The notes: a model not told the origin generated them from the sequence alone. DNA of 39,052 nt from Dehalococcoidia bacterium (GCA_011171075.1 DUFD01000034.1:1-39052); one strand, 5' to 3'; positions 31,615-39,052 are shown, counted from the stretch's first letter. Program-made: numbers and translations.

Positions 31615-31643
31615 TTGACAGTCCTCAAAACAGCGTTTAAACT
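31615..31643 (+). promoter_or_regulatory. Promoter of the GH1-galK operon
   Basis: A perfect TTGACA (31615-31620), a 17-base spacer and TAAACT (31638-31643). Transcription should begin near 31650. The -35 overlaps an 11-bp inverted repeat whose other arm covers the ribosome binding site of the GH1 gene. Confidence 0.55.
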
Positions 31644-31714
31644 CAATGGCCAGAGGCAGGTAAACCCGCTTCTGGCCATTATCTTTCACTAAATCTTAAC
31701 AGGGAGGACTGTCA
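31616..31714 (+). repeat. Long-range inverted repeat spanning promoter and ribosome site
   Basis: TGACAGTCCTC (31616-31626) and GAGGACTGTCA (31704-31714) are perfect reverse complements. The second arm contains the GGGAGG ribosome site and the A of the ATG. Between them a further stem AATGGCCAGA / TCTGGCCATT (31645-31680) can form. Confidence 0.75.
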
Positions 31715-33087
31715 TGAGTTTCCCGGAGGATTTTGTCTGGGGCGCCGCCACCGCGAGTTACCAGATTGAGGGTGGCACCTATGAAGACGGTAAAGGCCTA
31801 TCGGTCTGGGATGTGTTTTGTCGACAACCGGGCAAAATCTGGGGAGGTAACAACGGCGACATAGCCTGTGACCACTATCACCTTTATCAGGAAGATGCCC
31901 GGCTGATGGGTGAGCTGGGGTTAAAAGCCTACCGTTATTCAATCTCCTGGCCGCGGGTTTTACCTGAGGGCACCGGGGCAGTCAATGAGAAGGGGTTGGA
32001 CTTCTACGACCGACTGGTTGACGTGCTGCTGGAGAACGGAGTCCAGCCCTGGGTAACACTTTTTCACTGGGACTACCCCCAATCACTTTTACAACGCGGC
32101 GGCTGGCTTAACCGTGAAAGTTCAGACTGGTTTACCGAATATACCAGCGTGGTCGTAGATAGGCTCTCAGACCGCGTCTCCCACTGGATGACACTGAACG
32201 AACCCCAGGTCTTTATTACCTTCGGACACCAGGGTGACTATCACGCACCAGGACTTAACCTCGAATTTTCAGACGCCCTGGTAGCCGCCCACAATTCACT
32301 TCTGGCGCATGGTAAGGCAGTACAGGTAATCCGTGCCCACGCCAAGACTAGGCCAAATATCGGCGCCGTACACGCAGCCAGTATATACTTCCCAGGTACG
32401 GAAAAACAGGAGGACATAGAGGCTGCACATAGCCGGATGTTTTCTATAACAGGAAAGAACTGCTGGAATAACACCTGGTTCGCCGACCCCATGATACTGG
32501 GCAGATACCCGGAGGACGGCCTGCGGCTCTTTGAGAGTGAACTACCTGATATTCCCGACGGCGACATGGGAACCATCTGCCAGCCGCTTGACTTCTACGG
32601 ACTGAATAATTATGAAGGGCGGGGTGTTCGTGCCACCGATGATGGCGGCTCCGAGATTATCCAGAGTCCCGACGGCCCACCACTGACGACCATGGAGTGG
32701 CAGGTAACTCCGGCAGGCTATTACTGGGGCCCCCGGTTCCTCTTCGAACGGTACAAGCTACCCATAGTTGTCACCGAGAACGGGATGGCAAATTGCGACT
32801 GGATTCATCGTGACGGCAGGGTCCATGACCCCCAGCGTATCGACTATATGGCCCGGTACCTTAGTGAACTGAAGCGCGCCATCGACGAAGGGATAACCGT
32901 TAATGGCTATTTCGTATGGTCCCTGATGGATAATTTCGAGTGGGCATACGGGTACAGGCAGCGGTTTGGAATAGTACACGTAGACTATGCCACACAGAAG
33001 CGTACCCCAAAAGACTCGGCGTACTGGTATAAAGACGTGATAGCTTCTAACGGGTCTACCCTGACGAATTTACCGGGGACAGGATGA
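31714..33087 (+). CDS. GH1 beta-glycosidase (beta-glucosidase/galactosidase)
   Basis: A 457-residue glycoside hydrolase family 1 enzyme, which removes terminal beta-linked sugars by a retaining mechanism. Catalytic acid/base is the Glu of MTLNEPQ (near residue 157) and nucleophile the Glu of IVVTENGMAN (near residue 350). Other hallmarks are WGAATASYQIEG at the start, YRYSISWPRVLPEG, LFHWDYPQSL and WSLMDNFEWAYGY. Length is normal and there is no signal peptide, so it is cytoplasmic and acts on imported oligosaccharides. ATG with GGGAGG. The 4-bp overlap with galK suggests that its product contains galactose, for example from beta-galactosides, although GH1 enzymes are often broad. Confidence 0.95.
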   Translation: MSFPEDFVWGAATASYQIEGGTYEDGKGLSVWDVFCRQPGKIWGGNNGDIACDHYHLYQEDARLMGELGLKAYRYSISWPRVLPEGTGAVNEKGLDFYDRLVDVLLENGVQPWVTLFHWDYPQSLLQRGGWLNRESSDWFTEYTSVVVDRLSDRVSHWMTLNEPQVFITFGHQGDYHAPGLNLEFSDALVAAHNSLLAHGKAVQVIRAHAKTRPNIGAVHAASIYFPGTEKQEDIEAAHSRMFSITGKNCWNNTWFADPMILGRYPEDGLRLFESELPDIPDGDMGTICQPLDFYGLNNYEGRGVRATDDGGSEIIQSPDGPPLTTMEWQVTPAGYYWGPRFLFERYKLPIVVTENGMANCDWIHRDGRVHDPQRIDYMARYLSELKRAIDEGITVNGYFVWSLMDNFEWAYGYRQRFGIVHVDYATQKRTPKDSAYWYKDVIASNGSTLTNLPGTG

Positions 33088-34241
33088 TAGAGCTGGCCGC
33101 CCGGGTATCCAATTCGTTCAGGAAAACTTGGTCGACAACTCCCGATGTGGTCAGCATTGCCCCGGGTAGAGTAAACCTCATCGGCGAGCACACCGATTAC
33201 ACTGGCGGATTCGTGCTTCCTGCAGCGATTGACCGGCACATTGTGGTCGCTGCGAAGAGAACAAACGGTTCCAAAGTCACCGGCTACTCTGTTGACTTTG
33301 ATAATATAGCGAATTGCCCTGTCGGTGAGTATGACCCGGAGCATCCGGTGGAATGGTTCCACTATGTTGCCGGTGTGCTGTCCGAACTGGAGCGCACCGG
33401 TCACTTCGTGCCTGGTTTCTGCTTCTCGGTGGGTGGTGATATCCCCATTGGTGCCGGACTTTCCTCCTCCGCGGCACTAGAGATGGCAGTACTCACCGCG
33501 CTAGAAGGGCTGCTGGGAATCAGGATGGATGACAGGGAGGCAGCCCTCCTTTGCCAGAGGGCGGAAAACGATTTCGTGGGCATGAACTGCGGAATCATGG
33601 ACCAGTTAATTTCGAGAATGGGGCAACGTGACCACGCCCTGCTGATTGACTGCACCAGCCTGTCAGTAGAACCGGTAGATGCGAACCTGCCGGGATACTC
33701 GTGGCTGGTGATTGACTCAGGTAAGAGGCGGGGACTGGTAGACTCAGAATACAACCAGAGACGCAGTGAATGCGAACAAGCACTTGCTGTTGCCCGTACT
33801 CTATTCCCCAACAGAGAAATCAGAAACCTGAGAGATGTTTCCAGCGATGCCCTCCCTGCATTGAGACAGGTATGTGACGACAAGGTGTACCGTAGATTAC
33901 GACACGTTATCACCGAAAATGAACGTGTCCTCAAAACGGTGGATGCCCTTCGCCGTCGGGATGCAGAAACGGTCGGCCGTCTCCTCTACCAGTCACACGA
34001 AAGCCTGCGGGACGATTTCGAGGTATCCTGTAAAGAGCTTGATAGCACCGTCGAGACGCTGTCGCAAACGCCAGGAGTTAGTGGAGCCCGGCTCACCGGC
34101 GCGGGATTCGGTGGGGCCGTTGTTGCTCTCGCCCGGACTAACACCATACCGGTGATAGCGAAAGCCATTAAGGAAACCGGGGCACAGGTTTTCTCGATTA
34201 AGATAGATGACGGGGTCCGGCTTCTGGAGGTACACCGGTAA
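33084..34241 (+). CDS. galK: Galactokinase
   Basis: A 385-residue GHMP kinase that phosphorylates alpha-D-galactose at C1, the first Leloir step. The galactokinase signature GRVNLIGEHTDYTGGFVLPAA is at the N-terminus; the phosphate loop PIGAGLSSSAALEMAVL, the catalytic-Asp region NCGIMDQLISRMG and the C-terminal LTGAGFGGAVVAL follow. Length is typical. ATG at 33084 overlaps the GH1 stop by 4 bp, so the two are translationally coupled. No galactose-1-phosphate uridylyltransferase or epimerase is in the window, so the remaining Leloir steps are encoded elsewhere. Confident assignment; activity on related sugars such as arabinose cannot be excluded. Confidence 0.93.
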   Translation: MIELAARVSNSFRKTWSTTPDVVSIAPGRVNLIGEHTDYTGGFVLPAAIDRHIVVAAKRTNGSKVTGYSVDFDNIANCPVGEYDPEHPVEWFHYVAGVLSELERTGHFVPGFCFSVGGDIPIGAGLSSSAALEMAVLTALEGLLGIRMDDREAALLCQRAENDFVGMNCGIMDQLISRMGQRDHALLIDCTSLSVEPVDANLPGYSWLVIDSGKRRGLVDSEYNQRRSECEQALAVARTLFPNREIRNLRDVSSDALPALRQVCDDKVYRRLRHVITENERVLKTVDALRRRDAETVGRLLYQSHESLRDDFEVSCKELDSTVETLSQTPGVSGARLTGAGFGGAVVALARTNTIPVIAKAIKETGAQVFSIKIDDGVRLLEVHR

Positions 34242-34252
34242 ACCACCTGATT

Positions 34253-34283
34253 AAATAAAATACCAGCCTTCGTGGGGCTGGTA
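34253..34283 (-). terminator. Terminator between galK and rpsU
   Basis: Stem TACCAGCC / GGCTGGTA (34261-34283). On the minus strand it is followed by TATTTTATTT, so it ends the bS21 transcript; it may also stop galK transcription on the plus strand. Confidence 0.65.
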
Positions 34284-34339
34284 CTTCAAAGAATCGCTAT
34301 TCAGCAAGCACAGACTATTAAATGATAGTCCTAATGTCC

Positions 34340-34531
34340 CTAGCCGCTACTTTGCCGTCGTCTCCGTCTGGCGTTACTCTTGGCCTTTATGCGGGCAGCC
34401 TCTCTCTTGGACACAAAATGCCGATGAGCCTTTGCCTCGCGCAAAATACCCTCCATCTGCACCATTCTCTGAAAGCGACGTAACAACGCCTCCTGGGACT
34501 CACCTTCACGTATCCAAACTTCTAACGCCAT
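34340..34531 (-). CDS. rpsU: Small ribosomal subunit protein bS21
   Basis: A 63-residue bS21. The conserved helix pattern is MALEVWIREGESQEALLRRFQRMVQ, then REAKAHRHFVSKREAARIKAKSNARRRRR (start and end: REAKAHRHF, KSNARRRRR), a highly basic C-terminus. It sits near the 3' end of 16S rRNA in the 30S subunit and influences initiation. Normal length. ATG with GGAG site. Downstream of the CxxC-x17-CxxC gene on the minus strand but separated from it by a hairpin, so the two may be only partly cotranscribed. Confidence 0.92.
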   Translation of the reverse strand: MALEVWIREGESQEALLRRFQRMVQMEGILREAKAHRHFVSKREAARIKAKSNARRRRRQSSG

Positions 34532-34556
34532 ATCACTCCATTACTTCTAGAGACAT

Positions 34557-34585
34557 GCACAGGCCAGATATTCTCCAGCCTGTGC
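34557..34585 (-). terminator. Hairpin between CxxC protein gene and rpsU
   Basis: Stem GCACAGGC / GCCTGTGC with a 13-base loop, 22 bases after the stop at 34608. There is no good T run, so it may only attenuate transcription into rpsU or act as an mRNA 3' stabiliser. Confidence 0.45.
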
Positions 34586-34607
34586 AAGTCCGATGTCTTA
34601 AATCAGT

Positions 34608-34904
34608 TTATCTTACCGGTCTGACCTTGCGGTAACAATCGCTGCAGTAAACCGGTCTGTCACCGCGGGGCTCAAAGGGTACCTCGGTGTCCTTGCCACA
34701 CTCGGCACAGACTACCCGAAACATCTGGCGTGGAGCCCGGTAACCACCACTGAAGCGGTCTGCCTTCCTTGCCTGGCGGCATGCCGGACAGCGCTTGGGC
34801 TCATTGGTGTATCCTCTGGACTGAAAAAGCTCTTGCTCTTCTGCACTGTGGATAAAGCTCTCGCCGCAATCGGCACACTGGATCGACTTGTCCTCGAAAC
34901 TCAC
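34608..34904 (-). CDS. CxxC-x17-CxxC zinc-ribbon protein
   Basis: A 98-residue protein with two zinc-binding modules. The first is CADCGESFIHSAEEQELFQ followed by CPACRQARKADR; the second is CAECGK...CSDC with exactly 17 residues between the Cys pairs, which defines the CxxC-x17-CxxC domain. Proteins of this type are small cytoplasmic, often abundant, and of unproved function; some are grouped with cold-shock or stress proteins. GTG at 34904 is chosen for a strong GAGAGGAGG site; an in-frame ATG at 34949 is 45 bases further and lacks one. A strong promoter lies 115 bases upstream, leaving a leader of about 105 bases. Confidence 0.82.
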   Translation of the reverse strand: MSFEDKSIQCADCGESFIHSAEEQELFQSRGYTNEPKRCPACRQARKADRFSGGYRAPRQMFRVVCAECGKDTEVPFEPRGDRPVYCSDCYRKVRPVR

Positions 34905-35018
34905 TGGACGACCTCCTCTCTTTGGTATTTTAGTTAGAGTCCGGGTCATCCAATGCTTACGTGGGCTGAAAAAGCTCTAGAAGCTTGTAATAACCTAAAC
35001 CGACACTAATCAAATTTT

Positions 35019-35047
35019 ATTATACAATAAAACGGATATATCTTCAA
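35019..35047 (-). promoter_or_regulatory. Promoter of the CxxC-x17-CxxC gene
   Basis: On the minus strand TTGAAG (35042-35047), 17 bases, TATAAT (35019-35024). Transcription should start near 35011, giving a leader of about 105 bases, unusually long here. An AT-rich inverted repeat TTTTATT / AATAAAA (35015-35032) spans the -10. Confidence 0.6.
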
Positions 35048-35182
35048 GCAATATGTATGAGGTCTGGGAGAGCAGGCAGGGATTGGGGACACAACTCCCA
35101 TTTGAGAAGAGTGAATTTATACCAGCGGTGCAAGAGTTGCTTTTTTCAAATCATACTTAATGAACATTGCCAGGGGAGTCAT

Positions 35183-35971
35183 CTATTTCTTTTCCTGAAA
35201 TTCCTGCCGTGTCGATGAAAAAGCGGCTCCCATCCCGAATATACCCATTTTCCAACCGTAGCCAAGCTCCATAACCTTGTCAATATCCTCGGGTTGGGCG
35301 ATACCTTCCTGCACCATTTTACGCGCTTCAGTAGCGGCCACACGATACAGCCGGTTGCCTATGAATCCAGGATCACCCGGGACATCCTTCACCCGCACCC
35401 CTTCTTTACCAATGCTCTTACAGAAAGCTTCCATGAGCTGCAGAGTATCTTCAGAAGTATCGGGCGTGTAAGCCAGTTCAATAACCGGCAACACGACAGG
35501 CGGACGAAACCAGTGCATACCGAGAAAACAGCTTTTCCGTTTTACTGCTTCTGCCAGACTGGTGATAGTAAGAAATGAGGTATTGGAAGTAAAAATAGAG
35601 TTCTCTTTCACAATAGAATCAAGCATAGTGAACAGCTTCAGCTTGGCATCTCTATCTTCCAGAACCTCCACTGTGCCTCCACCAATAGACTCAATGATAA
35701 TCTCGCAGTCCTTGAGGTCTTCCAGTCTGGTTGATAGTACCAAATTGGCGAGCGCATTTTCCATTTGCTCCGCCGTGATTTTACCGCGTTCAACGCCGGT
35801 TTTCAGTCCATAACGCCCATCTACGATGGCACTTCGAGTTTTAACCAGTATTTCATCTGTCAGGTCACAGCAGATGACCCTATACCCTGCAGTTACGATT
35901 ACCTGGCTTATGCCACTCCCCATGACACCTCCACCAATTACCCCGACCGTATGTACACTCTCGATATTCAT
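35183..35971 (-). CDS. 3-hydroxyacyl-CoA dehydrogenase, C-terminally short
   Basis: A 262-residue NAD-dependent 3-hydroxyacyl-CoA (or 3-hydroxybutyryl-CoA) dehydrogenase. The Rossmann motif VGVIGGGVMGSGISQVI is at residues 8-24, the active-site region LGMHWFRPPVVLPVIEL contains the catalytic His, and the Ser/Asn of TSNTSFL are present. The C-terminal helical domain starts at PGFIGNRLYRVAATEA but stops shortly after GYGWKMGIFGMG, where family members (about 282-310 residues) continue with a further helix pair. The last 17 residues do not match the family, as if a frameshift or deletion had changed the end. Acts in beta-oxidation or butyryl-CoA metabolism; it may be inactive here. Confidence 0.82.
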   Translation of the reverse strand: MNIESVHTVGVIGGGVMGSGISQVIVTAGYRVICCDLTDEILVKTRSAIVDGRYGLKTGVERGKITAEQMENALANLVLSTRLEDLKDCEIIIESIGGGTVEVLEDRDAKLKLFTMLDSIVKENSIFTSNTSFLTITSLAEAVKRKSCFLGMHWFRPPVVLPVIELAYTPDTSEDTLQLMEAFCKSIGKEGVRVKDVPGDPGFIGNRLYRVAATEARKMVQEGIAQPEDIDKVMELGYGWKMGIFGMGAAFSSTRQEFQEKK

Positions 35972-36541
35972 GCAAATCTCCTTTTACAATGTCTGCTTGA
36001 TATTAACAATTGTGATTATGACTATAATCGCATGTTATGAACAGATATGCACCACTATCTCGATAAGTAGTATATCCTATCTTAGCGTACTCATGCGCAT
36101 CGGTCTATATAGGATTTCCATTGTTGCCTATCCAAAGAATTAATCTCCTGTTTCGTAGGGGCCAAAGAGTACAGTAGCCTTTTTACGATGCTTATTCTTG
36201 TCTAAAAACACTAAAAAGCCCGTATAAAAGACTTTCAACTGAATTCCAGAGTAGTGATTTGGTGGAGCCGAGGTATCAATAGGTAGTACTGGTAAAGACT
36301 TCGATTTAGTTTTTAGTTTCATCATTTAAAATTGAGTCTTCTTCAAGAAACCCAATCTACTAGATTGTGACATCGGACAAACATCCCGGATATTTATTCA
36401 GCCATGCGTACGAGTGGATAATACCGTTTGCATTTTCTGTACGTTAACAAAACAGTCTTGCGTTCTGATCAGAAGAAGGCTAGCAGACCATTGAAGACCT
36501 GCTAGCCGTATATACTCATCCATCTCATAGCATCTATACAA
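35972..36541. other. AT-rich intergenic stretch with one weak small frame
   Basis: About 570 bases lower in GC than the main operons. A 61-codon minus-strand frame (36140-36325, MMKLKTKSKSLPVLPIDTSAPP...) has only a weak ribosome site and no recognised family; it is a candidate at most. One copy of the diverged direct repeat lies at 36377-36429. I see no clear promoter or terminator. Confidence 0.45.
36377..36429. repeat. Diverged direct repeat, copy 1
   Basis: Matches 37087-37138 at roughly three bases in four, starting with ACAAACATC, a shared core CCATGCGTA and ending TACCGTTT. It lies just downstream of the GNAT gene. On the minus strand both copies encode similar peptides (NGIIHSYAWLNKYPG here). 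Confidence 0.5.
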
Positions 36542-36976
36542 TCACAGAGATAACCTTTTTATAACCTCACCACCAACAATTTCTCCAGTATTTTTGAAAC
36601 CTAGTTTGCGATATAGAGTATCAGCATATATGTTATCTGGCTTATGGCTGAGGTAAATATCGGTGCAGTCTTCCTCTTGTTTCAATAAAGCTATAACTTT
36701 GTACATTGCCTGTTTACCGTAACCGTTGCCCTGATACCGCTCATCGATCATTAATCTCACTATCCAGTACCTACCATCCTCTGGGTCTCTGCCATACATG
36801 GTGAATCCAACCATCACTTCACTATTGTAGATAGCCATTGGTATCAATGACTGGTCTGCTTTTGATTGTGCAATTGAGTAGAGATTCGTTGCTACAAAAT
36901 CCTGTTGTTCTGGTCTTACCTTCAGCCCGATACACTCAATCCAATTGTCTTTAACTAAAGGGCTCAGCGTAATCAT
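36542..36976 (-). CDS. GNAT-family N-acetyltransferase
   Basis: A 144-residue acetyltransferase. The fold is clear: MVGFTMYGRDPEDGRYWIVRLMIDERYQGNGYGKQAMYKV (start and end: MVGFTMYGRDPEDG, RYQGNGYGKQAM) contains the acetyl-CoA loop QGNGYGK, and LYRKLGFKNTGE is motif B. It is closest in style to spermidine/polyamine or PaiA-type acetyltransferases, but the acceptor cannot be read. The gene is visibly more AT-rich than the average and flanked on both sides by diverged direct repeats, consistent with recent mobility or an acquired cassette. ATG start, no strong ribosome site visible. Confidence 0.88.
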   Translation of the reverse strand: MITLSPLVKDNWIECIGLKVRPEQQDFVATNLYSIAQSKADQSLIPMAIYNSEVMVGFTMYGRDPEDGRYWIVRLMIDERYQGNGYGKQAMYKVIALLKQEEDCTDIYLSHKPDNIYADTLYRKLGFKNTGEIVGGEVIKRLSL

Positions 36977-37086
36977 AATTATTTATCTCGCCAATACATA
37001 ACCGATTTCATTCTTTGAATTAGATAGAGTGCACAAACAATACCACCATAAACTTAGTAAGTCAAAGGGGTGAAATGAGCTTTTAA

Positions 37087-37138
37087 ACAAACATCGGGAT
37101 GTTTGTCCAACCATGCGTATAGCTATTTGATACCGTTT
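37087..37138. repeat. Diverged direct repeat, copy 2, with perfect palindrome
   Basis: Second copy of the repeat at 36377-36429. Here the first 20 bases form a perfect inverted repeat ACAAACATC-GG-GATGTTTGT (37087-37106), partly lost in the other copy. The minus-strand peptide reads LYAWLDKHPDVCLK in this copy, preceded by a stop. Confidence 0.5.
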
Positions 37139-37179
37139 AGTTTTTATCAAATTATGATTAGCAATGCATATATGTAGGG

Positions 37180-37944
37180 CTATTTACCCTTCCAGACAGG
37201 CTTTCTCTTTTCTACGAATGCCCTGGCTCCTTCAACGGCATCGTCTGACCCCCATACTGAACTGATAAGTCCCTGGCCGAGACGGCGTGCATAATCTATC
37301 GGTACCTCTAGGCCGAGTGTCGTCAACTGTCTGGTGGTACGTATTGCAAGTGGTGCATTGTCACAGATAGTCTCGGCCATCTGTGTAGCGGTCGGCAATA
37401 ACTCAGGAAGAGAGACAACTCTAGTGACCAAGCCAATTCGGTACGCTTCCTCGGCGTTGATGGGCTCCCCGCTCAGTAACAACCACATAGCATTGGATAG
37501 ACCGACGAGACGCGGTAGGGTAAACATGGCAGTCGGTGGGCAGAGCCCTACTTTAACCTCAGCGAGAGCAAATGTAGCATTGTCCGAGCATATACGGATG
37601 TCACAACCAAGAGCACGCTCAAATCCTCCACCGTACGCTAGACCGTTTACAGCCGCAATAGTCGGTTTGTTGTGCTCGATGGCAGCCCTACGCGCGAATG
37701 GTACAGTACTGCCACTCTGCGAGTCCTGTCCAGCAACCTCCTTCAGGTCCCGTCCTGCGGAGAAAGCACGTTCACCCGCACCGGTATAGATTGCAACCCA
37801 CGCATCTTCATCTTCAGCGAAATTATTCTCTGCCTCGCGTAGTTGCTGACCAAGTTCTGTACCGAGGGCATTAAGACGTTCTGGTCTGTTCAAGGTGATA
37901 TAGGCAACGTGCCCCTTCTTCTCATAGAGTACGTATTCTGGCAT
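37180..37944 (-). CDS. Enoyl-CoA hydratase/isomerase
   Basis: A 254-residue crotonase-fold enzyme that hydrates or isomerises enoyl-CoA in beta-oxidation or related acyl-CoA routes. Oxyanion-hole regions are AFSAGRDLKEV and AVNGLAYGGGFERALGCDI. Both catalytic acids are kept: Glu109 in GGFERAL and Glu129 in FALAEVKVGL, 20 residues apart as in rat crotonase (Glu144/Glu164), so true hydration is likely. ATG with an AGGAGGG site. It stands alone between an AT-rich gap and the GNAT gene; the 3-hydroxyacyl-CoA dehydrogenase 1.2 kb away on the same strand could supply the next step, although that protein is short. Confidence 0.93.
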   Translation of the reverse strand: MPEYVLYEKKGHVAYITLNRPERLNALGTELGQQLREAENNFAEDEDAWVAIYTGAGERAFSAGRDLKEVAGQDSQSGSTVPFARRAAIEHNKPTIAAVNGLAYGGGFERALGCDIRICSDNATFALAEVKVGLCPPTAMFTLPRLVGLSNAMWLLLSGEPINAEEAYRIGLVTRVVSLPELLPTATQMAETICDNAPLAIRTTRQLTTLGLEVPIDYARRLGQGLISSVWGSDDAVEGARAFVEKRKPVWKGK

Positions 37945-38272
37945 TTCTGTTCCCTCCTTAGCGGATAGACCGCCTTCCTTTCATTGTACCTCTAATTTCA
38001 CAGTCTATCTCAGCTTACTCTGCGCCGATGCTGCTAGTTAATATTCGTTTCCAACTAGAATTGACATACACTTCACGTAACTCAGCGGGTAACGTAGATG
38101 CCAATACTTCTGAATCTACTATTTATATGCCTTGGAAGACATTATTGCATTTCGTCGATTTAAATAACCCTGGGGTCATTACGAAGATGATACAGACCCT
38201 CGATGCGAAAAGGTCCTATGCCCTTGTAATATCTACTTGTGCCTCAATGACCTCTCAAACGACGAAGGAGGC
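37945..38272. other. Intergenic region, no gene recognised
   Basis: About 330 bases between the enoyl-CoA hydratase start and the stop of the ferredoxin-like gene. It should contain the hydratase promoter on the minus strand, but I find only a weak TACAAT without a good -35. A plus-strand frame crossing this region continues into the ferredoxin-like gene and is a shadow. Confidence 0.5.
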
Positions 38273-39052
38273 TTATGAAGAACCTCCTTGGGTAAAACTC
38301 CTAATCATTTCTTCCCTCAGGGCATATCGGTCAACAGGTGGGACTGAGGCTCCGGGCCTTTCCACCAAGATGATTGCGCCCTCCGGACAACCAGAGGCAC
38401 AGGCGCCACAACCAATACACCGGTCTACGTTCCGGTCTGGCACGTCCCCATCTCCCAAAACCAAAGCGTTTGCCGGGCAACGATCAATACAGATTGCACA
38501 AAACGTGCATAGTCCTGAGTCAAAGGACGGCTCAAATCCGTGGGGAACAACCTCAGCAGGTTTAGGCTGCATGAGGATTGGTTTAAGCCTCGCACAGTGG
38601 CAACCACAGCAATTGCAGAGGGCATCAAGTCTTTGACTATTGCCGGTGGCATGCATCAGACCGGCTTCCTCTGCCTGGCGCATTATGTCTATGGCCTCCT
38701 CTTTGGTCACCTTTCGACTTAGCCCTCTTTCACTAAGGTATTCGGCAGTGGCAAAGAATGTGAAACATACCTCGTTAGGCATTCCGCAGTCATCATCTTC
38801 ATCGAGTAACAGTGCCTGGTGACGACAGTAACATGTACCTACGGCAATGGGTTCAGACTTCTCAATATAGGCTACGACCTGGTCATAGGTTTGGATTATT
38901 GTCTCAGCCTTAATCACTTTATCTACCGGAATAACACGTGTGGGAGGATACGAAATTATGGGTGGACCGCTACGCAAAGCCTCTGCCGCAGTCCTATAGT
39001 TGTGTATGGCCCTCGCTATCTCCCGGTCTCTGTCTGTTTTCGTTCCCCGCAT
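38273..39052 (-). CDS. Two-cluster 4Fe-4S ferredoxin-like protein, probably 5'-truncated
   Basis: C-terminal 259 residues of an iron-sulfur protein. Two typical 4Fe-4S motifs are CTFCAICIDRCPANA and CIGCGACASGCPEGA (residues ~180-230). Further Cys in VGTCYCRHQ (near residue 73) and LCNCCGCHC (near 148) suggest an additional, less usual metal site. An ATG lies on the last three bases of the window, so the true start may be upstream; the N-terminal part looks like the end of a longer helical domain. Likely an electron-transfer or reductase subunit in an anaerobic pathway. No partner can be named from the window. Confidence 0.85.
   Translation of the reverse strand: MRGTKTDRDREIARAIHNYRTAAEALRSGPPIISYPPTRVIPVDKVIKAETIIQTYDQVVAYIEKSEPIAVGTCYCRHQALLLDEDDDCGMPNEVCFTFFATAEYLSERGLSRKVTKEEAIDIMRQAEEAGLMHATGNSQRLDALCNCCGCHCARLKPILMQPKPAEVVPHGFEPSFDSGLCTFCAICIDRCPANALVLGDGDVPDRNVDRCIGCGACASGCPEGAIILVERPGASVPPVDRYALREEMIRSFTQGGSS

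Noticed and set aside
38028-38636. 202-codon plus-strand frame
   Set aside because: It overlaps the ferredoxin-like gene in antisense and has low-complexity Ser/Thr/Pro composition.
1-39052. tRNA, rRNA, CRISPR arrays, transposases and phage genes
   Set aside because: None was recognised by reading both strands; a covariance search could still find a small RNA that I missed.

Overview
The window is bacterial, gene-dense and of moderately high GC. It looks like a chromosome segment from an anaerobic, probably Chloroflexota (Dehalococcoidia-like) organism. That placement is inference from gene content: an acyl-CoA carboxylase-type carboxyltransferase, two class III (CaiB/BaiF) CoA-transferases, enoyl-CoA hydratase, 3-hydroxyacyl-CoA dehydrogenase, ferredoxin-type proteins, a flavin reductase-rubredoxin fusion, a QueG-like iron-sulfur protein and a two-CW regulator. 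No rRNA, tRNA, CRISPR array, transposase or phage gene was recognised.

Layout. 1-2.4 kb: 3' part of an acyl-CoA carboxylase subunit, a small monooxygenase-fold protein and a methyltransferase. 2.4-6.8 kb: a MoxR / DUF58 / membrane DUF4129 operon followed by a stand-alone transglutaminase-like protein. 6.9-11.0 kb (minus strand): a signalling block with a hybrid histidine kinase, two receiver-only proteins and an OmpR-type regulator, interrupted by about 0.75 kb that I cannot assign. 11.5-14.1 kb (minus): two CoA-transferases. 14.3-19.5 kb (plus): a sugar-modification operon with a uridine-kinase-like P-loop kinase, a sucrose-phosphate-synthase-like glycosyltransferase, a DegT aminotransferase, a Gfo/Idh dehydrogenase and an alpha/alpha-toroid protein. 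19.5-20.4 kb (minus): a more AT-rich MazF-type toxin with a long coiled-coil partner. 20.5-22.8 kb (minus): YjbQ, a META lipoprotein and an acidic coiled-coil protein. 22.9-28.8 kb (plus): long-form HPF, a membrane-anchored toroid protein, flavin reductase-rubredoxin, QueG-like protein and a polytopic membrane protein. 28.8-31.6 kb: an XRE/two-CW regulator with a palindromic operator, small membrane and flavodoxin proteins, and a zinc-ribbon / EPEP-repeat / OB-fold protein. 31.7-34.2 kb: GH1 glycosidase and galactokinase. 34.3-39.1 kb (minus): bS21, a CxxC-x17-CxxC protein, a C-terminally short 3-hydroxyacyl-CoA dehydrogenase, a GNAT acetyltransferase in AT-rich DNA, enoyl-CoA hydratase and a two-cluster ferredoxin-like protein running to the window edge.

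The most interesting points are: the MazF partner, which carries a typical antitoxin tail on a long coiled coil with no visible DNA-binding domain; a decayed second copy of the HPF C-terminus just after the 725-residue membrane toroid gene; the palindrome placed exactly in the spacer of a strong promoter beside the two-CW regulator; the 11-bp inverted repeat that overlaps both the promoter and the ribosome binding site of the GH1-galK operon; a CoA-transferase whose catalytic Asp position reads Gln; and the uncharacterised amino-sugar/glycoside operon.
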